Source: an uncultured beta proteobacterium (GTDB lineage Bacteria > Pseudomonadota > Gammaproteobacteria > Burkholderiales > Burkholderiaceae). Taken from it: a stretch of 17,889 nt of DNA. Within the stretch, counting starts at the first letter, position 1; the number at the start of each line of letters is the position of its first letter. The notes below the pieces were generated by a model. It had not been told where the DNA came from. It searched no databases and saw nothing but the letters and a program-made list of their open reading frames with translations. Location: contig CAJAFJ010000655.1 of the NCBI GenBank assembly GCA_903938955.1, positions 1 to 17,889 of the forward strand, in the 5' to 3' direction. This document shows, piece by piece, positions 5,230 through 13,412 of this stretch. The position numbers and the translations under genes are program-made.

Positions 5230-5459
5230 GCGACCCCGTTGCCTTGGTTGACCCAGCCACGGCCGCTCGGGTGTTTGTCACACTGACCCAGCATGCGCAC
5301 GCCTTGGGCTTGACGCTGCGACCTGCGCCACCCGAACCCACCGCCTGTTGTGGGCGCGGTTGCAACGGCTGTGTGTGGGAAGGATTTTTTGCTGCGGCCA
5401 CGTTCTGGCAGGAAGAGGCGTTGCTGATGATTAAAAACAAGCGCCCCGGCTTCGGTTAA
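5226..5459 (+). CDS. oxidoreductase-like domain protein (CCGRGCNGC)
   Basis: This 77-aa protein carries the motif PPEPTACCGRGCNGCVWEGF at residues 35-54, the hallmark of the short oxidoreductase-like domain (Oxidored-like, also found in eukaryotic OXLD1). Four cysteines (41, 42, 46, 49) suggest metal or Fe-S binding; this is inference. The most likely start is TTG 5226, which overlaps the stop of the DUF924 gene by four bases; the cysteine motif lies safely within any choice of start. No signal peptide or membrane segment is seen. Coupling to DUF924 may be simple operon packing rather than a functional link. Confidence 0.75.
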   Translation: MSDPVALVDPATAARVFVTLTQHAHALGLTLRPAPPEPTACCGRGCNGCVWEGFFAAATFWQEEALLMIKNKRPGFG

Positions 5460-5490
5460 CCTCCTCCCCTCTTAAATAAAGGATGCTTCC

Positions 5491-5739
5491 ATGAAAAAAC
5501 TCAATATCTCCATCAAATTAGAAATGTCCGTGCCCGATGATTGGGAACTGGTCCAAACCTCCGAAGGCGGCCAAGTACTGAAAATGCCGGACGGTCAATT
5601 CATGGACATCGCCATTGAACCCATGTTCGCCGTCGATCCCGAAGAAACCTGGACCAGCACCGAAAACGATGATGTGCTGAACGACATTCTGGACATGGTC
5701 GAAAGCGAAGAAGTCGTTTACGAATTCGTCACGCACTAA
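5491..5739 (+). CDS. small acidic hypothetical protein (82 aa)
   Basis: This protein begins MKKLNISIKLEMSVPDDWEL after AAAGGATG, a good ribosome-binding site. It is strongly acidic in its second half (EETWTSTENDDVLNDILDMV then ESEEVVYEF). The alternating start NISIKLEMSVPDDWELVQ looks like a beta-hairpin, followed by DGQFMDIAIEPMF. There is no signal peptide, cysteine or membrane segment. I do not recognise a named family; an acidic soluble protein of this size could be a small regulator or chaperone-like factor, but nothing in the sequence decides that. It stands between the oxidoreductase-like gene and the DUF938 methyltransferase. Confidence 0.7.
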   Translation: MKKLNISIKLEMSVPDDWELVQTSEGGQVLKMPDGQFMDIAIEPMFAVDPEETWTSTENDDVLNDILDMVESEEVVYEFVTH

Positions 5740-5758
5740 ACACTCACCGGCCAGCACC

Positions 5759-6379
5759 TTGTCCCAGCCCGATTTCAGCCCTGCGGCCGACCGTAACAAA
5801 CAGCCCATTCTTGATGTGCTGCGTCAGGTGCTGCCCGAGCGGGGATGTGCGCTGGAGATTGCGTCCGGCACCGGCCAGCATGTGGTCTGGTTTGCCGCGG
5901 GCCTGCCGCACTGGACCTGGCAGCCTAGCGACGCACAGCCGCAGGCGCTCAGCAGCATCGCCGCGTATGCAACGCAGCAAGGTCTGGGCAATGTACGTGC
6001 GCCTGTGTTGCTGGATGTGATGGCGCCACATTGGTGGCCAGAAGAGGCACAACATGACGCCCCGGTTTTTGACGCCATTTACTGCGCCAACATGCTGCAT
6101 ATCGCGCCGTGGTCAACCTGTGCTGCACTGATGCGCGGCAGCGCCCGGCATCTGGCACCGGGTAGTGTGCTGGTCACCTACGGCCCCTATCTGGAAAATG
6201 ACGTGCCCACGGCGGAGGGCAATTTGATGTTTGACCAAAGCCTGCGCGCACAAAACCCCGACTGGGGCATTCGCCGGCTTGACGATGTCGCCCAACAGGC
6301 CGCCCTGGCCGGGCTGCGTCTGACGGCCCGACACGCCATGCCAGCCAACAACCTCTTGCTGGTGTGGTCACCTGAATAA
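5759..6379 (+). CDS. DUF938 SAM-dependent methyltransferase
   Basis: This 206-aa protein belongs to DUF938, a class I S-adenosylmethionine methyltransferase-like family whose substrate is unknown. The family's conserved start is present: FSPAADRNKQPILDVLRQVL. The SAM-binding motif I is ALEIASGTGQHVVWFAAGLP. Further conserved blocks are WQPSDAQPQALSSI, FDAIYCANMLHIAPW, LVTYGPYLENDVPTAEGNLM, FDQSLRAQNPDWGIR and MPANNLLLVW. Translation probably starts at TTG 5759; no ATG lies early enough to keep the N-terminal motif, and the ribosome-binding site is unclear. It follows the 82-aa gene by 19 bases and may be its operon partner. Confidence 0.85.
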   Translation: MSQPDFSPAADRNKQPILDVLRQVLPERGCALEIASGTGQHVVWFAAGLPHWTWQPSDAQPQALSSIAAYATQQGLGNVRAPVLLDVMAPHWWPEEAQHDAPVFDAIYCANMLHIAPWSTCAALMRGSARHLAPGSVLVTYGPYLENDVPTAEGNLMFDQSLRAQNPDWGIRRLDDVAQQAALAGLRLTARHAMPANNLLLVWSPE

Positions 6380-6488
6380 TCAGCCTGGTACACCCGGCTA
6401 CCGTTCTTTGCACATCAACCCACACGGTTTACACGCAGGACACATGAGAAGAAGACCATGAGGCGTCAACACCAAAAGGAGACGTTCC

Positions 6489-6971
6489 ATGAAATCCCCC
6501 CTTGTTTTAGCCATTGCCGCGGCCAGCCTCAGCTTCAGCGCCCTGTCATTTGCCCAGGACCACGACCGCCGTGGTGGACGCGACGAACAGCCGCAAATTC
6601 AGCAGCAACATCAGCGCCAGTTTGATCAACGGGAACAGCCTCGTTTTGAGCCCCGGGACGCACGCCGCGATGACCGTCACTTCGGCCAGCACAACCACCC
6701 GCGTTTTGAAGACCGCAACCCACACCGTTACGGTTACCGCGACGAACGCTGGGGCGGGCGCCATGACTATTACAACGCCCGCGGCCCCGAGTTCAGGCGT
6801 GGCCACTATATTCCGCGTGAGTTCCGCAGTCGCCAGTACTACGTCAACGACTACCGGGCCTACCACCTGAGCCCACCACCGCGCGGGCAGCAATGGGTTC
6901 AAGTGGGGTCGGACTATGTTTTGATCGCCATTGCCACGGGACTGATTGCGCACATGGTGCTGAACCACTGA
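6489..6971 (+). CDS. RcnB-like periplasmic protein
   Basis: This 160-aa secreted protein begins with a clear Sec signal peptide (MKSPLVLAIAAASLSFSALS then FAQ, cleavage near residue 22). The middle is low-complexity and rich in Arg, His, Asp, Gln and aromatic residues. The C-terminus, YHLSPPPRGQQWVQVGSDYV then LIAIATGLI, is the signature of the RcnB family. E. coli RcnB is a periplasmic protein affecting nickel/cobalt efflux; most relatives are uncharacterised. The His/Asp-rich segment could bind metal, which is inference. The start follows an AAAAGGAG ribosome-binding site. No RcnA-type efflux gene is visible in the window, so a role in metal homeostasis should not be assumed. Confidence 0.82.
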   Translation: MKSPLVLAIAAASLSFSALSFAQDHDRRGGRDEQPQIQQQHQRQFDQREQPRFEPRDARRDDRHFGQHNHPRFEDRNPHRYGYRDERWGGRHDYYNARGPEFRRGHYIPREFRSRQYYVNDYRAYHLSPPPRGQQWVQVGSDYVLIAIATGLIAHMVLNH

Positions 6972-6996
6972 CGCGTGAGCGGGGTCGCGTGGTTCA
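6961..6996. terminator. imperfect hairpin at the end of the RcnB-like gene
   Basis: TGAACCA at 6961-6967 pairs with TGGTTCA at 6990-6996, and the inner CGCG at 6972-6975 pairs with CGCG at 6986-6989, leaving a four-base bulge and a ten-base loop. The structure includes the stop codon. No T-run follows, so terminator function is only a possibility. Confidence 0.3.
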
Positions 6997-7056
6997 CGTA
7001 AAAACATCGCTTTTGTGCCTCACTCAAATGGGGGATAGTGCAAAGCCGGATTGATC

Positions 7057-7071
7057 GTTACTATTAGTAAC
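7057..7071. promoter_or_regulatory. palindrome upstream of the binding-protein gene
   Basis: GTTACT, centre ATT, AGTAAC is a perfect six-base inverted repeat in the AT-rich 174-base gap before the substrate-binding protein gene. Its size and position, about 75 bases before the start codon, fit a transcription factor site near the promoter. The regulator is unknown. Confidence 0.35.
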
Positions 7072-7145
7072 AATATTCACAGACTCTTTTGATTCGCATC
7101 AGGGGCTGCAGATAGTTTTGTTGCTGTTTACGCCCGAATCCTGCC

Positions 7146-8168
7146 ATGCCCCTGTTCAAAAATCTGCCCACGCCCCTTCAGCCCTGCGGGTCACGACGTC
7201 TGCTGATCGGGCTGTTAACGACCGCAGCCTTGGCACACGGCGTGTCTTGGGCCCAAGAGCCCAAAGTGTTTCGCATTGGTGTGACCAAGATCGTGTCGCA
7301 TGCGGCACTGGATGCCGACGAAAAAGGGTTTGAAGCGGGTCTTGCCAGTGCCGGGTTCAAGGAAGGTGTCAACGTGCACTACCTGCGCCGCAACGCCCAA
7401 GGCGACATGGCCACCGCCGATGCCATTGCCCGCGAGTTCGTAGCGGTCAAAGTGGACCTGATTCATGCCATTGCTACCCCCACGACCCAGGCCGTGATGC
7501 GCACGGGCGCCTCCACTCCCCTCGTTTTTTCCTCCGTCACCGACCCGGTACGGGCCGGCATTGTGCCCGCAGGCAGCGCCCCGGGCCAAAAAACCGGCAC
7601 CCATGTCACTGGCCTGAGCGACCTGTGGCCGGTGCGGCTGCAGTTTGAAACCTATGCGCGGGCCGTGCCGCTGGTGAAAACCTGGGGCACCATCTACAAC
7701 CCCAAAGAGAGCAATTCACTGTCGCACATTCTTGTCATGCGCGAGGTCGCCAAAAATCTGGGGCTGACCCTGGTGGAAGTGACCCTCGGCAGCAGTGACG
7801 AAGTGGGCGCGGCGGCCGCCTCGCTGGTCGGCAAGGTGCAGGCCATCACCATCACGTCAGACAACACCACCGTGGCCAACCTGGAGGCACTGGTGAAGGT
7901 CTGCGATCAGCACAAAATAGCCCTGTTTGCCGGCGACATCGATAGCGTGGCGCGTGGTGCGGTAATGGCGTATGGGCTGGACTATTTTCTGGTCGGCTAC
8001 TCGGCCGGTCGCAAAGCGGCGCTGGTGCTCAAGGGCATCAAGCCGGGCGATTTGCCCTGGGGTCCGGTCGAAAAATTCAGCCTGGTGATCAACACCCGTG
8101 CCGCTAAAGCGCAGGGGGTCGTCATCCCGCCCGAGTTGCTGGCCCGGGCGGACAAGGTCATCCACTGA
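7146..8168 (+). CDS. orphan ABC-type periplasmic substrate-binding protein
   Basis: This 340-aa protein is of the ABC_sub_bind family (TrpX-like), periplasmic proteins that bind small ligands, known in some cases for tryptophan or related compounds. It has an N-terminal signal peptide ending near GVSWAQ (residue 37). An SRRLLIG twin-arginine-like motif at residues 16-22 makes Tat export possible. Family blocks include FRIGVTKIVSHAALDADEKG, FEAGLASAGFKEG, IAREFVAVKVDLIHAIATPT, PLVFSSVTDPVRAGIV, HVTGLSDLWPVRLQFE, YNPKESNS and GYSAGRKAALVLKG. It stands alone: no permease or ATPase gene is near. Instead a membrane diguanylate cyclase starts 17 bases after it and the whole group to 10856 is tightly packed. 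A sensing role feeding that cyclase is therefore plausible, but inferred. Confidence 0.88.
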   Translation: MPLFKNLPTPLQPCGSRRLLIGLLTTAALAHGVSWAQEPKVFRIGVTKIVSHAALDADEKGFEAGLASAGFKEGVNVHYLRRNAQGDMATADAIAREFVAVKVDLIHAIATPTTQAVMRTGASTPLVFSSVTDPVRAGIVPAGSAPGQKTGTHVTGLSDLWPVRLQFETYARAVPLVKTWGTIYNPKESNSLSHILVMREVAKNLGLTLVEVTLGSSDEVGAAAASLVGKVQAITITSDNTTVANLEALVKVCDQHKIALFAGDIDSVARGAVMAYGLDYFLVGYSAGRKAALVLKGIKPGDLPWGPVEKFSLVINTRAAKAQGVVIPPELLARADKVIH

Positions 8169-8185
8169 TACCACCCGGAACTGGC

Positions 8186-9400
8186 ATGCGTTTTCTGGGG
8201 AGTCTTCACATTGCCGTGGTCATTTTGTTGCTCAGCATCGGGGTGGGTTTGTACGCCGACCTCAAAAACGAGCAAATGCACGACAAGAACCTGCAAATTC
8301 AGGTGGGGCTGGAACGCATGGTCCGGTTGAACCAGTCGCTCACCCATGCGGTCGCCACCGCCGTGATCGAGAAAAACAGTCTGCGTGCCGCCAGCTACCA
8401 CTCCCTGGAAGCCGAACTGGAGGCCACCATGCAGGAGGTGGAGGCCCTGACCCAACACATGGCACTGGCAGGCGAAATGCAGGCCCTGCGCGGCGAGCAA
8501 CACGCCCTGCGTGCGCTGGAGAACCAGACCTTTCACCTGATGCGGACCGACCAATGGGATGCGGCCTTCAAGGCCCTGCTGGGCGGCGACTATGACATGA
8601 CCCTCAAGCTGTATGAAATCAACAGTGAAACTGCCGTTGGGGCCCTGAGCATTGAGCTGGCCAACACGGCCCGCCAGCAAAACCAGCTGCGCCGTGCCAC
8701 GCTGGCGTTGCGACTGGCGGCAGTGGCGCTGCTGCTATGGGCGGGCTGGCGCTATTCAACCCGCCTGCAGCGCGAATTGGCGGAGCAGGTGCGCTTGCGT
8801 GCAGAGGTCACAACCGCCAAGGAATTGCTGGAAGAAAAAGTTAAACAGCGCACGGCCGAGTTGCAATCCGCCAACCTGCAGCTGAACACCCTGAGCACCA
8901 CCGACGGGCTGACCGGGCTGGCCAACCGCCGCCGTTTTGACAGCTACTGGGGCGAAGAATGGCAGCGCGCCCTGCGCCAGGGCACGCCGCTGGCGGTCAT
9001 CATGCTCGATGTGGACCACTTCAAGGAATACAACGACCACTACGGCCACCAGCAAGGCGACGACTGCCTGCGGATAGTGGGCGACGTGTTGCAAGCCTCG
9101 GTCAGGCGCGCGGGCGAACTGGCGGCGCGCTATGGCGGCGAGGAATTTGTCGTGGTCATGCCGGGTGCGTCCTGGGAGCAGGCCCAAGAAACAGCCCAGG
9201 GCCTGCTGATGGCCATTCGTGCGCGGCAGATACCCCATGTCAGCTCACCGGTCGCGAGCATGCTGACCATCAGCCTGGGCCTGGCCGCTGGCATCCCGCG
9301 CCTGAGCGATGACCGTGACCGCTTGTTAAAAGAGGCCGACGTGGCGCTTTATGACGCCAAGCGCCAGGGCCGCAACCGCGTGGTGCAGGCCAACGGATAA
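8186..9400 (+). CDS. membrane diguanylate cyclase (GGDEF)
   Basis: This 404-aa inner-membrane protein should make cyclic di-GMP from two GTP. It has an N-terminal membrane helix (about 6-24), a mostly helical periplasmic region (about 25-170), a second membrane helix (about 172-190), a coiled-coil linker (about 195-236) and a GGDEF domain. Catalytic elements are intact: TTDGLTGLANRRRFD at 238-252, VIMLDVDHFKEYNDHYGHQQ at 271-290, and RYGGEEFVVVMP with GGEEF at 317-321. The inhibitory I-site RxxD is changed to R308-AG-E311, so product inhibition may be weakened or lost. The periplasmic region is a helical-bundle type rather than a recognised named sensor. The close upstream gene encodes a periplasmic binding protein, a possible ligand-loaded partner. 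Confidence 0.9.
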   Translation: MRFLGSLHIAVVILLLSIGVGLYADLKNEQMHDKNLQIQVGLERMVRLNQSLTHAVATAVIEKNSLRAASYHSLEAELEATMQEVEALTQHMALAGEMQALRGEQHALRALENQTFHLMRTDQWDAAFKALLGGDYDMTLKLYEINSETAVGALSIELANTARQQNQLRRATLALRLAAVALLLWAGWRYSTRLQRELAEQVRLRAEVTTAKELLEEKVKQRTAELQSANLQLNTLSTTDGLTGLANRRRFDSYWGEEWQRALRQGTPLAVIMLDVDHFKEYNDHYGHQQGDDCLRIVGDVLQASVRRAGELAARYGGEEFVVVMPGASWEQAQETAQGLLMAIRARQIPHVSSPVASMLTISLGLAAGIPRLSDDRDRLLKEADVALYDAKRQGRNRVVQANG

Positions 9401-9409
9401 TGCCGACCC

Positions 9410-9877
9410 ATGACTATTTCACTTTTCCCTCTGGGCTGGCTGCACTATCTGCTGGGTGGCGTGCTGATTGGCACCGGTACCGCGCTGTTGTTTGTGCTGA
9501 CGGGGCGCATCGGCGGCATGAGCACGGTGTTCTCCAGCACCTGGTCTTACGTCATGCGGCAGCCGTTTTTTCAGCAGGAACGGTTTGTTGATTCGCGCAG
9601 CTGGCGGCTGGTGTATGCCTTGGGTCTGATTTTGGGTGCGTTCGTCTGGTGGCTTGGCTTTGCCGACGGCCAACCCGGCAGCACGGCTGTGCCCGCCTGG
9701 CAGTTGCTGGTGGGCGGTTTTCTGGTCGGCTACGGCGCACGGCTGGGCAACGGCTGCACCTCGGGCCACGGCATTTGCGGCATGGGGTCACTGAAGCTGC
9801 CTTCGCTGATGGCGGTGCTGACCTTTATGGCAACGGCATTCATGACGGCCAACCTGTTGGCGGGGTGGCTGGCATGA
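9410..9877 (+). CDS. YeeE/YedE family transporter, N-terminal half protein
   Basis: This 155-aa membrane protein is the first member of a split YeeE/YedE (sulphur transport, DUF395) pair. Fused homologues import thiosulfate or related sulfur compounds through conserved cysteines. About four membrane helices are visible. The conserved motif is YGARLGNGCTSGHGICGMGS with C116 and C123; the GNGCTSGHG cysteine is the one expected in the path of the substrate. The gene starts nine bases after the cyclase stop and overlaps the start of the next gene by four bases (ATGA). Two half-size genes in tandem are common in proteobacteria for this family. Confidence 0.9.
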   Translation: MTISLFPLGWLHYLLGGVLIGTGTALLFVLTGRIGGMSTVFSSTWSYVMRQPFFQQERFVDSRSWRLVYALGLILGAFVWWLGFADGQPGSTAVPAWQLLVGGFLVGYGARLGNGCTSGHGICGMGSLKLPSLMAVLTFMATAFMTANLLAGWLA

Positions 9878-10296
9878 AGGCGGTCAACATGCCCTTGTCC
9901 AGCATGCTCGCCACGCTGCTGGCGGGTGCACTGTTTGGTTTTGGCCTCTCGGTGTCGACCATGATTCAACCCGAGGTGGTGCTGAGTTTTTTACGTTTTC
10001 AGGACTTTGGCCTGATGCTGGTGATGGGCGGCGCCGTGGGGGTGGTGATGCTGGTCTACCAACTCGCACCGCGCCTGCTCGCACGGCCCCTGCTGGACGA
10101 CAAGTTCCATGCCCACGTCAGTGTCTGGAACCGTGACACCTTGGTTGGCGCCGCCCTGTTTGGCGTCGGCTGGGGCATCTGCGGTGTGTGCCCCGGCCCG
10201 GCCATTGCAGGCCTGGGCACCGGCAACTGGAGCCTGCTGTGGGCGCTGGCCGGCATTGCGCTGGGCGCGCTGGTGCAAGGTGTGCGTGCCAAGTGA
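9874..10296 (+). CDS. YeeE/YedE family transporter, C-terminal half protein (DUF6691)
   Basis: This 140-aa membrane protein is the second half of the split YeeE/YedE pair, matching the DUF6691 type. It has about four membrane helices. It begins [20 protein letters not shown] and [20 protein letters not shown], and ends with the conserved segment [20 protein letters not shown] (C103 and C106) and LGALVQG. It probably forms a complex with the upstream half to build one full transporter. The start at 9874 overlaps the upstream stop as ATGA. Its own stop overlaps the GTG of the RluE-like gene, so three genes are translationally linked. Confidence 0.9.
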   Translation: MKAVNMPLSSMLATLLAGALFGFGLSVSTMIQPEVVLSFLRFQDFGLMLVMGGAVGVVMLVYQLAPRLLARPLLDDKFHAHVSVWNRDTLVGAALFGVGWGICGVCPGPAIAGLGTGNWSLLWALAGIALGALVQGVRAK

Positions 10297-10856
10297 CGGG
10301 CACCACCCTGCATCTGGCGCCATCCACCCGCCTGATCCGCTTCAACAAGCCCTACGGCGTACTCAGCCAGTTCACCCCGGAAGGGCGCTGGCAGGGCTTG
10401 AAGGATTTCATCGACATCCCTGGCGTTTATGTGGCGGGTCGGCTGGACGCCGACAGTGAAGGCCTGCTGCTGCTGACCAACGACGGCAAACTGCAAGCCC
10501 ACATTGCGGACCCGCGCTACAAGATGGAAAAAATCTATTGGGTGCAGGTCGAAGGCCTGCCGGATGAGGCGGCGCTGACCGCACTGCGCCAAGGCGTGCA
10601 ACTCAACGATGGTCTGACGCGCCCGGCGCGGGCCCAGCTCATGGCGCCCCCTGCGGCGCTGTGGGAACGAACACCACCGGTGCGCGTTCGCCAATCAATT
10701 CCCACGGGCTGGATTGAACTGGCCATCAAAGAAGGCCGCAACCGCCAGGTGCGGCGCATGACGGCGGCGGTGGGTTTCCCCACCCTGCGCCTGATCCGCG
10801 CCGCCATCGGCCCGTACACGCTGGACGGGCTGGCGCCTGGCAGCTGCCAGGAATAA
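10293..10856 (+). CDS. rluE: RluE-like 23S rRNA pseudouridine synthase
   Basis: This 187-aa protein belongs to the RsuA/RluE group of pseudouridine synthases; E. coli RluE modifies U2457 of 23S rRNA. Family sequence is clear: [40 protein letters not shown] with the catalytic Asp at D52, [49 protein letters not shown] and [17 protein letters not shown]. It lacks the N-terminal S4 domain, as is normal for RluE. The start is GTG 10293, overlapping the upstream transporter stop (GTGA), which sets the conserved FNKP motif at residue 17 as expected. Co-translation with a sulfur transporter is probably only operon packing. Confidence 0.88.
   Translation: MTGTTLHLAPSTRLIRFNKPYGVLSQFTPEGRWQGLKDFIDIPGVYVAGRLDADSEGLLLLTNDGKLQAHIADPRYKMEKIYWVQVEGLPDEAALTALRQGVQLNDGLTRPARAQLMAPPAALWERTPPVRVRQSIPTGWIELAIKEGRNRQVRRMTAAVGFPTLRLIRAAIGPYTLDGLAPGSCQE
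10836..10851. repeat. 16-bp perfect palindrome at the end of rluE
   Basis: CCTGGCAG followed by CTGCCAGG overlaps the last codons of rluE, just before the convergent hpf-like gene. It can fold with a CCTGGC stem and an AGCT loop. It is not followed by a T-run on the plus strand, so it may serve as a weak bidirectional terminator or be chance. Confidence 0.35.
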
Positions 10857-10864
10857 GCTAAAAA

Positions 10865-11200
10865 TTAATCGGCAACTGGCTCGGGGACAGGGCGTGAAGC
10901 GCGTCCCAGGCTGCTGTCAATCAGACGGTTCAGCTTTTCAGCGGCACCGGTCACGGCTTGATGCAGGTTGTCGGCGTGGTTCGTCACGGCCAGCGGCGAG
11001 CGGCCTTCCACACGGGCTTCCATCGCGCAACGCTTGTCGCTTTGGCCGCCTTTGTGGCCATTTTCTTCGCTCAAGTGAACTTCAACCCGGGTAATGTGCC
11101 CAGTGTGACGGCTCAAGGCACTTGTCACTTCGCTGGTAGCCCAAGTTGTCATGGTCTCATGACCTTCAATGTGATTGTCGGTGTGAACTTGGATTTGCAT
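10865..11200 (-). CDS. HPF/RaiA-family ribosome hibernation factor
   Basis: This 111-aa protein is of the HPF/RaiA (sigma-54 modulation protein) family, which binds the 30S subunit and inactivates ribosomes in stationary phase or stress. It reads MQIQVHTDNHIEGHETMTTW, then LSRHTGHITRVEVHLSEENG, KRCAMEARVEGRSPLAVTNH and ADNLHQAVTGAAEKLNRLID. That is the usual beta-alpha-beta-beta-beta-alpha order. It is a short form with no C-terminal dimerisation domain, and it has a slightly longer loop around GHKGGQSDK. It starts at 11200 on the minus strand behind an AAGGATA ribosome-binding site. The gene converges with rluE, eight bases apart. Confidence 0.85.
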   Translation of the reverse strand: MQIQVHTDNHIEGHETMTTWATSEVTSALSRHTGHITRVEVHLSEENGHKGGQSDKRCAMEARVEGRSPLAVTNHADNLHQAVTGAAEKLNRLIDSSLGRASRPVPEPVAD

Positions 11201-11279
11201 GATTTTTATCCTTGTGTTGAGAGAACTTCATTATTGCCCTGTATTGGGGCGACATCGAAAAGTCGGGAAAAGTTTTACA

Positions 11280-13220
11280 TCATTTTTTATCGTGCAGCCA
11301 CTGGCTGCAATCGCTGTCTTTACCGGGGCCGGCATCAATCAGCGGAATCAGCACCAGCAAGGGGTTGATGGCACCGAGTGCCAGCGCCCCAAGTGCCCGC
11401 ACCGCCATGCGGCCCGGGTCGACTTTGACCTCCGGCTTGGCAAATGTGCCGCCCACATGGATCGGGCTGCGCAGTGCCAGCGGACTGGTGTTTTTGGTTT
11501 TTTGGGTCAACGTCAGGTTGAGTTTTTCCTGCCCCAGGTCAATGTTGCCGGTGCCGGTGAGGGTGGTAACGGCGGTGTCAAACACCAGGGCGTTGGTCTG
11601 CATATTGCCTGCTTTGACATCAAAGTTGGCCATGGCGCAGCGCAGCTTGATTTGCGTGTCGCCGGTCAGGGTCAGCCGGAGTATTTCCCACAGGTGCAAA
11701 CCGGCTTTTTCCATGGTCAACTGGCTGATTTCGCCTGCCGACACCAACAAGCCCAGCGAACCGTTCGCGCCGGCCAGCATGCGCCCCACCGAGTTGCCGC
11801 TGCCGGCCAGTTTGAGTTCGCCGCCAATCTGGCTGGTGTTGGCCGGGCCGGGCTGGATGACCGGCAATAGCTGGGCGAGTTTGATTTGACGGGCCCGCAC
11901 CTGGACTTTGGCCTGGATCGGGTCGTGACGGCCATCCAGTGAAATCTGGCCATTGAGCTGCCCACCGGCCAGACCCAACTGGAGCGGGTCGAGCGTCAGC
12001 ACTGCATCGCGCAGGCTCAGGTGGGTGTTCAGGGATTCCAGCGGCAGGTCGGCCGTGGGGCGGATGGACTTGGCGTTGAAATCAAGCTCAACATCCACGC
12101 TGTCCCAGCGCTCAAATTTAAAAGGCAAATCGGGAATCACACGCTGCAGTCTGGGGGTCGCCACGCCCACCGGCACGGGCTGTGCGCTGGCTTGTCTGGC
12201 CGTTTGCAAGCTGCCCGGGCGCGACCCGATCACCGGACCCAGGTCTGCAAAGGTGAGTTGGGTCGACACCACATTGCCCGTGAGCGCGGGGCGCTTGCCA
12301 CCGGTCTTCACCTGCAACCAGCCCGCCAGGTCACTGGTGCCCACCCGGCCCGAAAACTGTTCATAACGCCAAGTGTTGTCGGTGCGCAGCAAATGCCCTT
12401 GCGTGACATAGTCGCGGGTCGCCGGCCAGGCGATGCCGGTCAGGACAAAGAGTTGATCGAGGTTTTGGCCGCTCACCGCCAATTGCAAATCCACAGCTGA
12501 AAATTTCAGCAGGCTGGTCACGCGGCCATCGGCCCGAATGCGCGTGTGGCCCACCGTGGTGTCGAGCTTCAAGGCGTAGGGTGTGGTGTCATCCCGCAGG
12601 GCCAGCACCGAGTCCCCCGTGCCTTGCGCGGTAAAAGGCAGGCCCTTGATCTGGCCGCGTGCGTTAAAACTCACCCCCGGCGCGCTGGTGCTGCCGGGCT
12701 GTGCTGGCAGGGTTGACAGTTCGGCGCGGACACTGGTTTTGCCGGCCAGGTCGTCATAGCCGATGCTCCCCTGGTCCAGCGTGAGCCGGTCAATTTGAAT
12801 GCGGGCGCTGTCGTCTTGCTGGTTGCGGTCCAGCAGCCAGGTCTTGCGGCCTTCGCTCCCAAGTTCCAAAAAGACGATGGGTCGCGTCAGCTGCAGGTCC
12901 GGGATCACCCAGTTCTGCAGCAGCAGTTGCGGCACGCTGACAGAAAACGCCACCACCTCGGCGGTCAGCATTTGCGGTTGTTTGGCCCAGGGCGGGTTGG
13001 CAAAGGTCACCGTGTGCGCTTGAATTTTTGGCCACGGCCAGCCCCACGTCACTTGCAGGTCACCCTGGATGCGTAAAGCGCGACCCGTCTTGTCAAGCAC
13101 GCGTTGCTCAATGGGTGCGCGCAGCCAGTTCCAGCCCAACAGGGCTACGCCTGAAACAGCCAGCACCGTCAACGCCAACAAAACGCTGGTGGTCCATTTG
13201 AGTATTTTCAACAAGTTCAT
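11280..13220 (-). CDS. AsmA-family envelope protein
   Basis: From ATG 13220 this is a 646-aa protein, MNLLKILKWTTSVLLALTVL with one N-terminal membrane anchor (about residues 9-30), followed by a large periplasmic region. The AsmA pattern is present: RRLDKTGRAL-like text (RVLDKTGRALRIQGDLQVTW), TVTFANPPWAKQPQMLTAEV, a long beta-rich middle and the C-terminal AsmA domain. That last domain includes LDPLQLGLAGGQLNGQISLD, GELKLAGSGNSVGRMLAGAN and PIHVGGTFAKPEVKVDPG. AsmA-like proteins are thought to help lipid transport and outer-membrane homeostasis. Upstream in-frame ATGs at 13304 and 13262 would add residues without a membrane-insertion pattern, so 13220 is preferred. It is the largest gene here and faces the HPF gene. 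Confidence 0.85.
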   Translation of the reverse strand: MNLLKILKWTTSVLLALTVLAVSGVALLGWNWLRAPIEQRVLDKTGRALRIQGDLQVTWGWPWPKIQAHTVTFANPPWAKQPQMLTAEVVAFSVSVPQLLLQNWVIPDLQLTRPIVFLELGSEGRKTWLLDRNQQDDSARIQIDRLTLDQGSIGYDDLAGKTSVRAELSTLPAQPGSTSAPGVSFNARGQIKGLPFTAQGTGDSVLALRDDTTPYALKLDTTVGHTRIRADGRVTSLLKFSAVDLQLAVSGQNLDQLFVLTGIAWPATRDYVTQGHLLRTDNTWRYEQFSGRVGTSDLAGWLQVKTGGKRPALTGNVVSTQLTFADLGPVIGSRPGSLQTARQASAQPVPVGVATPRLQRVIPDLPFKFERWDSVDVELDFNAKSIRPTADLPLESLNTHLSLRDAVLTLDPLQLGLAGGQLNGQISLDGRHDPIQAKVQVRARQIKLAQLLPVIQPGPANTSQIGGELKLAGSGNSVGRMLAGANGSLGLLVSAGEISQLTMEKAGLHLWEILRLTLTGDTQIKLRCAMANFDVKAGNMQTNALVFDTAVTTLTGTGNIDLGQEKLNLTLTQKTKNTSPLALRSPIHVGGTFAKPEVKVDPGRMAVRALGALALGAINPLLVLIPLIDAGPGKDSDCSQWLHDKK

Positions 13221-13412
13221 GACAGGATAAAAAATGAATCGTTGCACATTCGGTCGCACCATGAAAGAAGCCCCGGGATTCGATTGGCAAATCCGGAGCA
13301 ACAACCTTTTAGGCCAAGGTCGGGCACAAGGTGGTGGGCTGACTAGTTCGTGTCAAACCACGCGGAGGTGATTTGCGCTCCTGTTCGATCCTGGTTCATG
13401 GTCCGGTCCAGC

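Noticed and set aside
6569..6800. Tandem repeat in the RcnB-like gene
   Set aside because: The segment is low-complexity (Arg/His/Asp/Gln) but shows no regular repeat unit.
11199..11870. Long plus-strand frames opposite the AsmA gene
   Set aside because: Their sequences are rich in Gln, Arg and His without domain signatures, the usual result of reading the complement of a high-GC gene; the minus-strand AsmA domains are clear.
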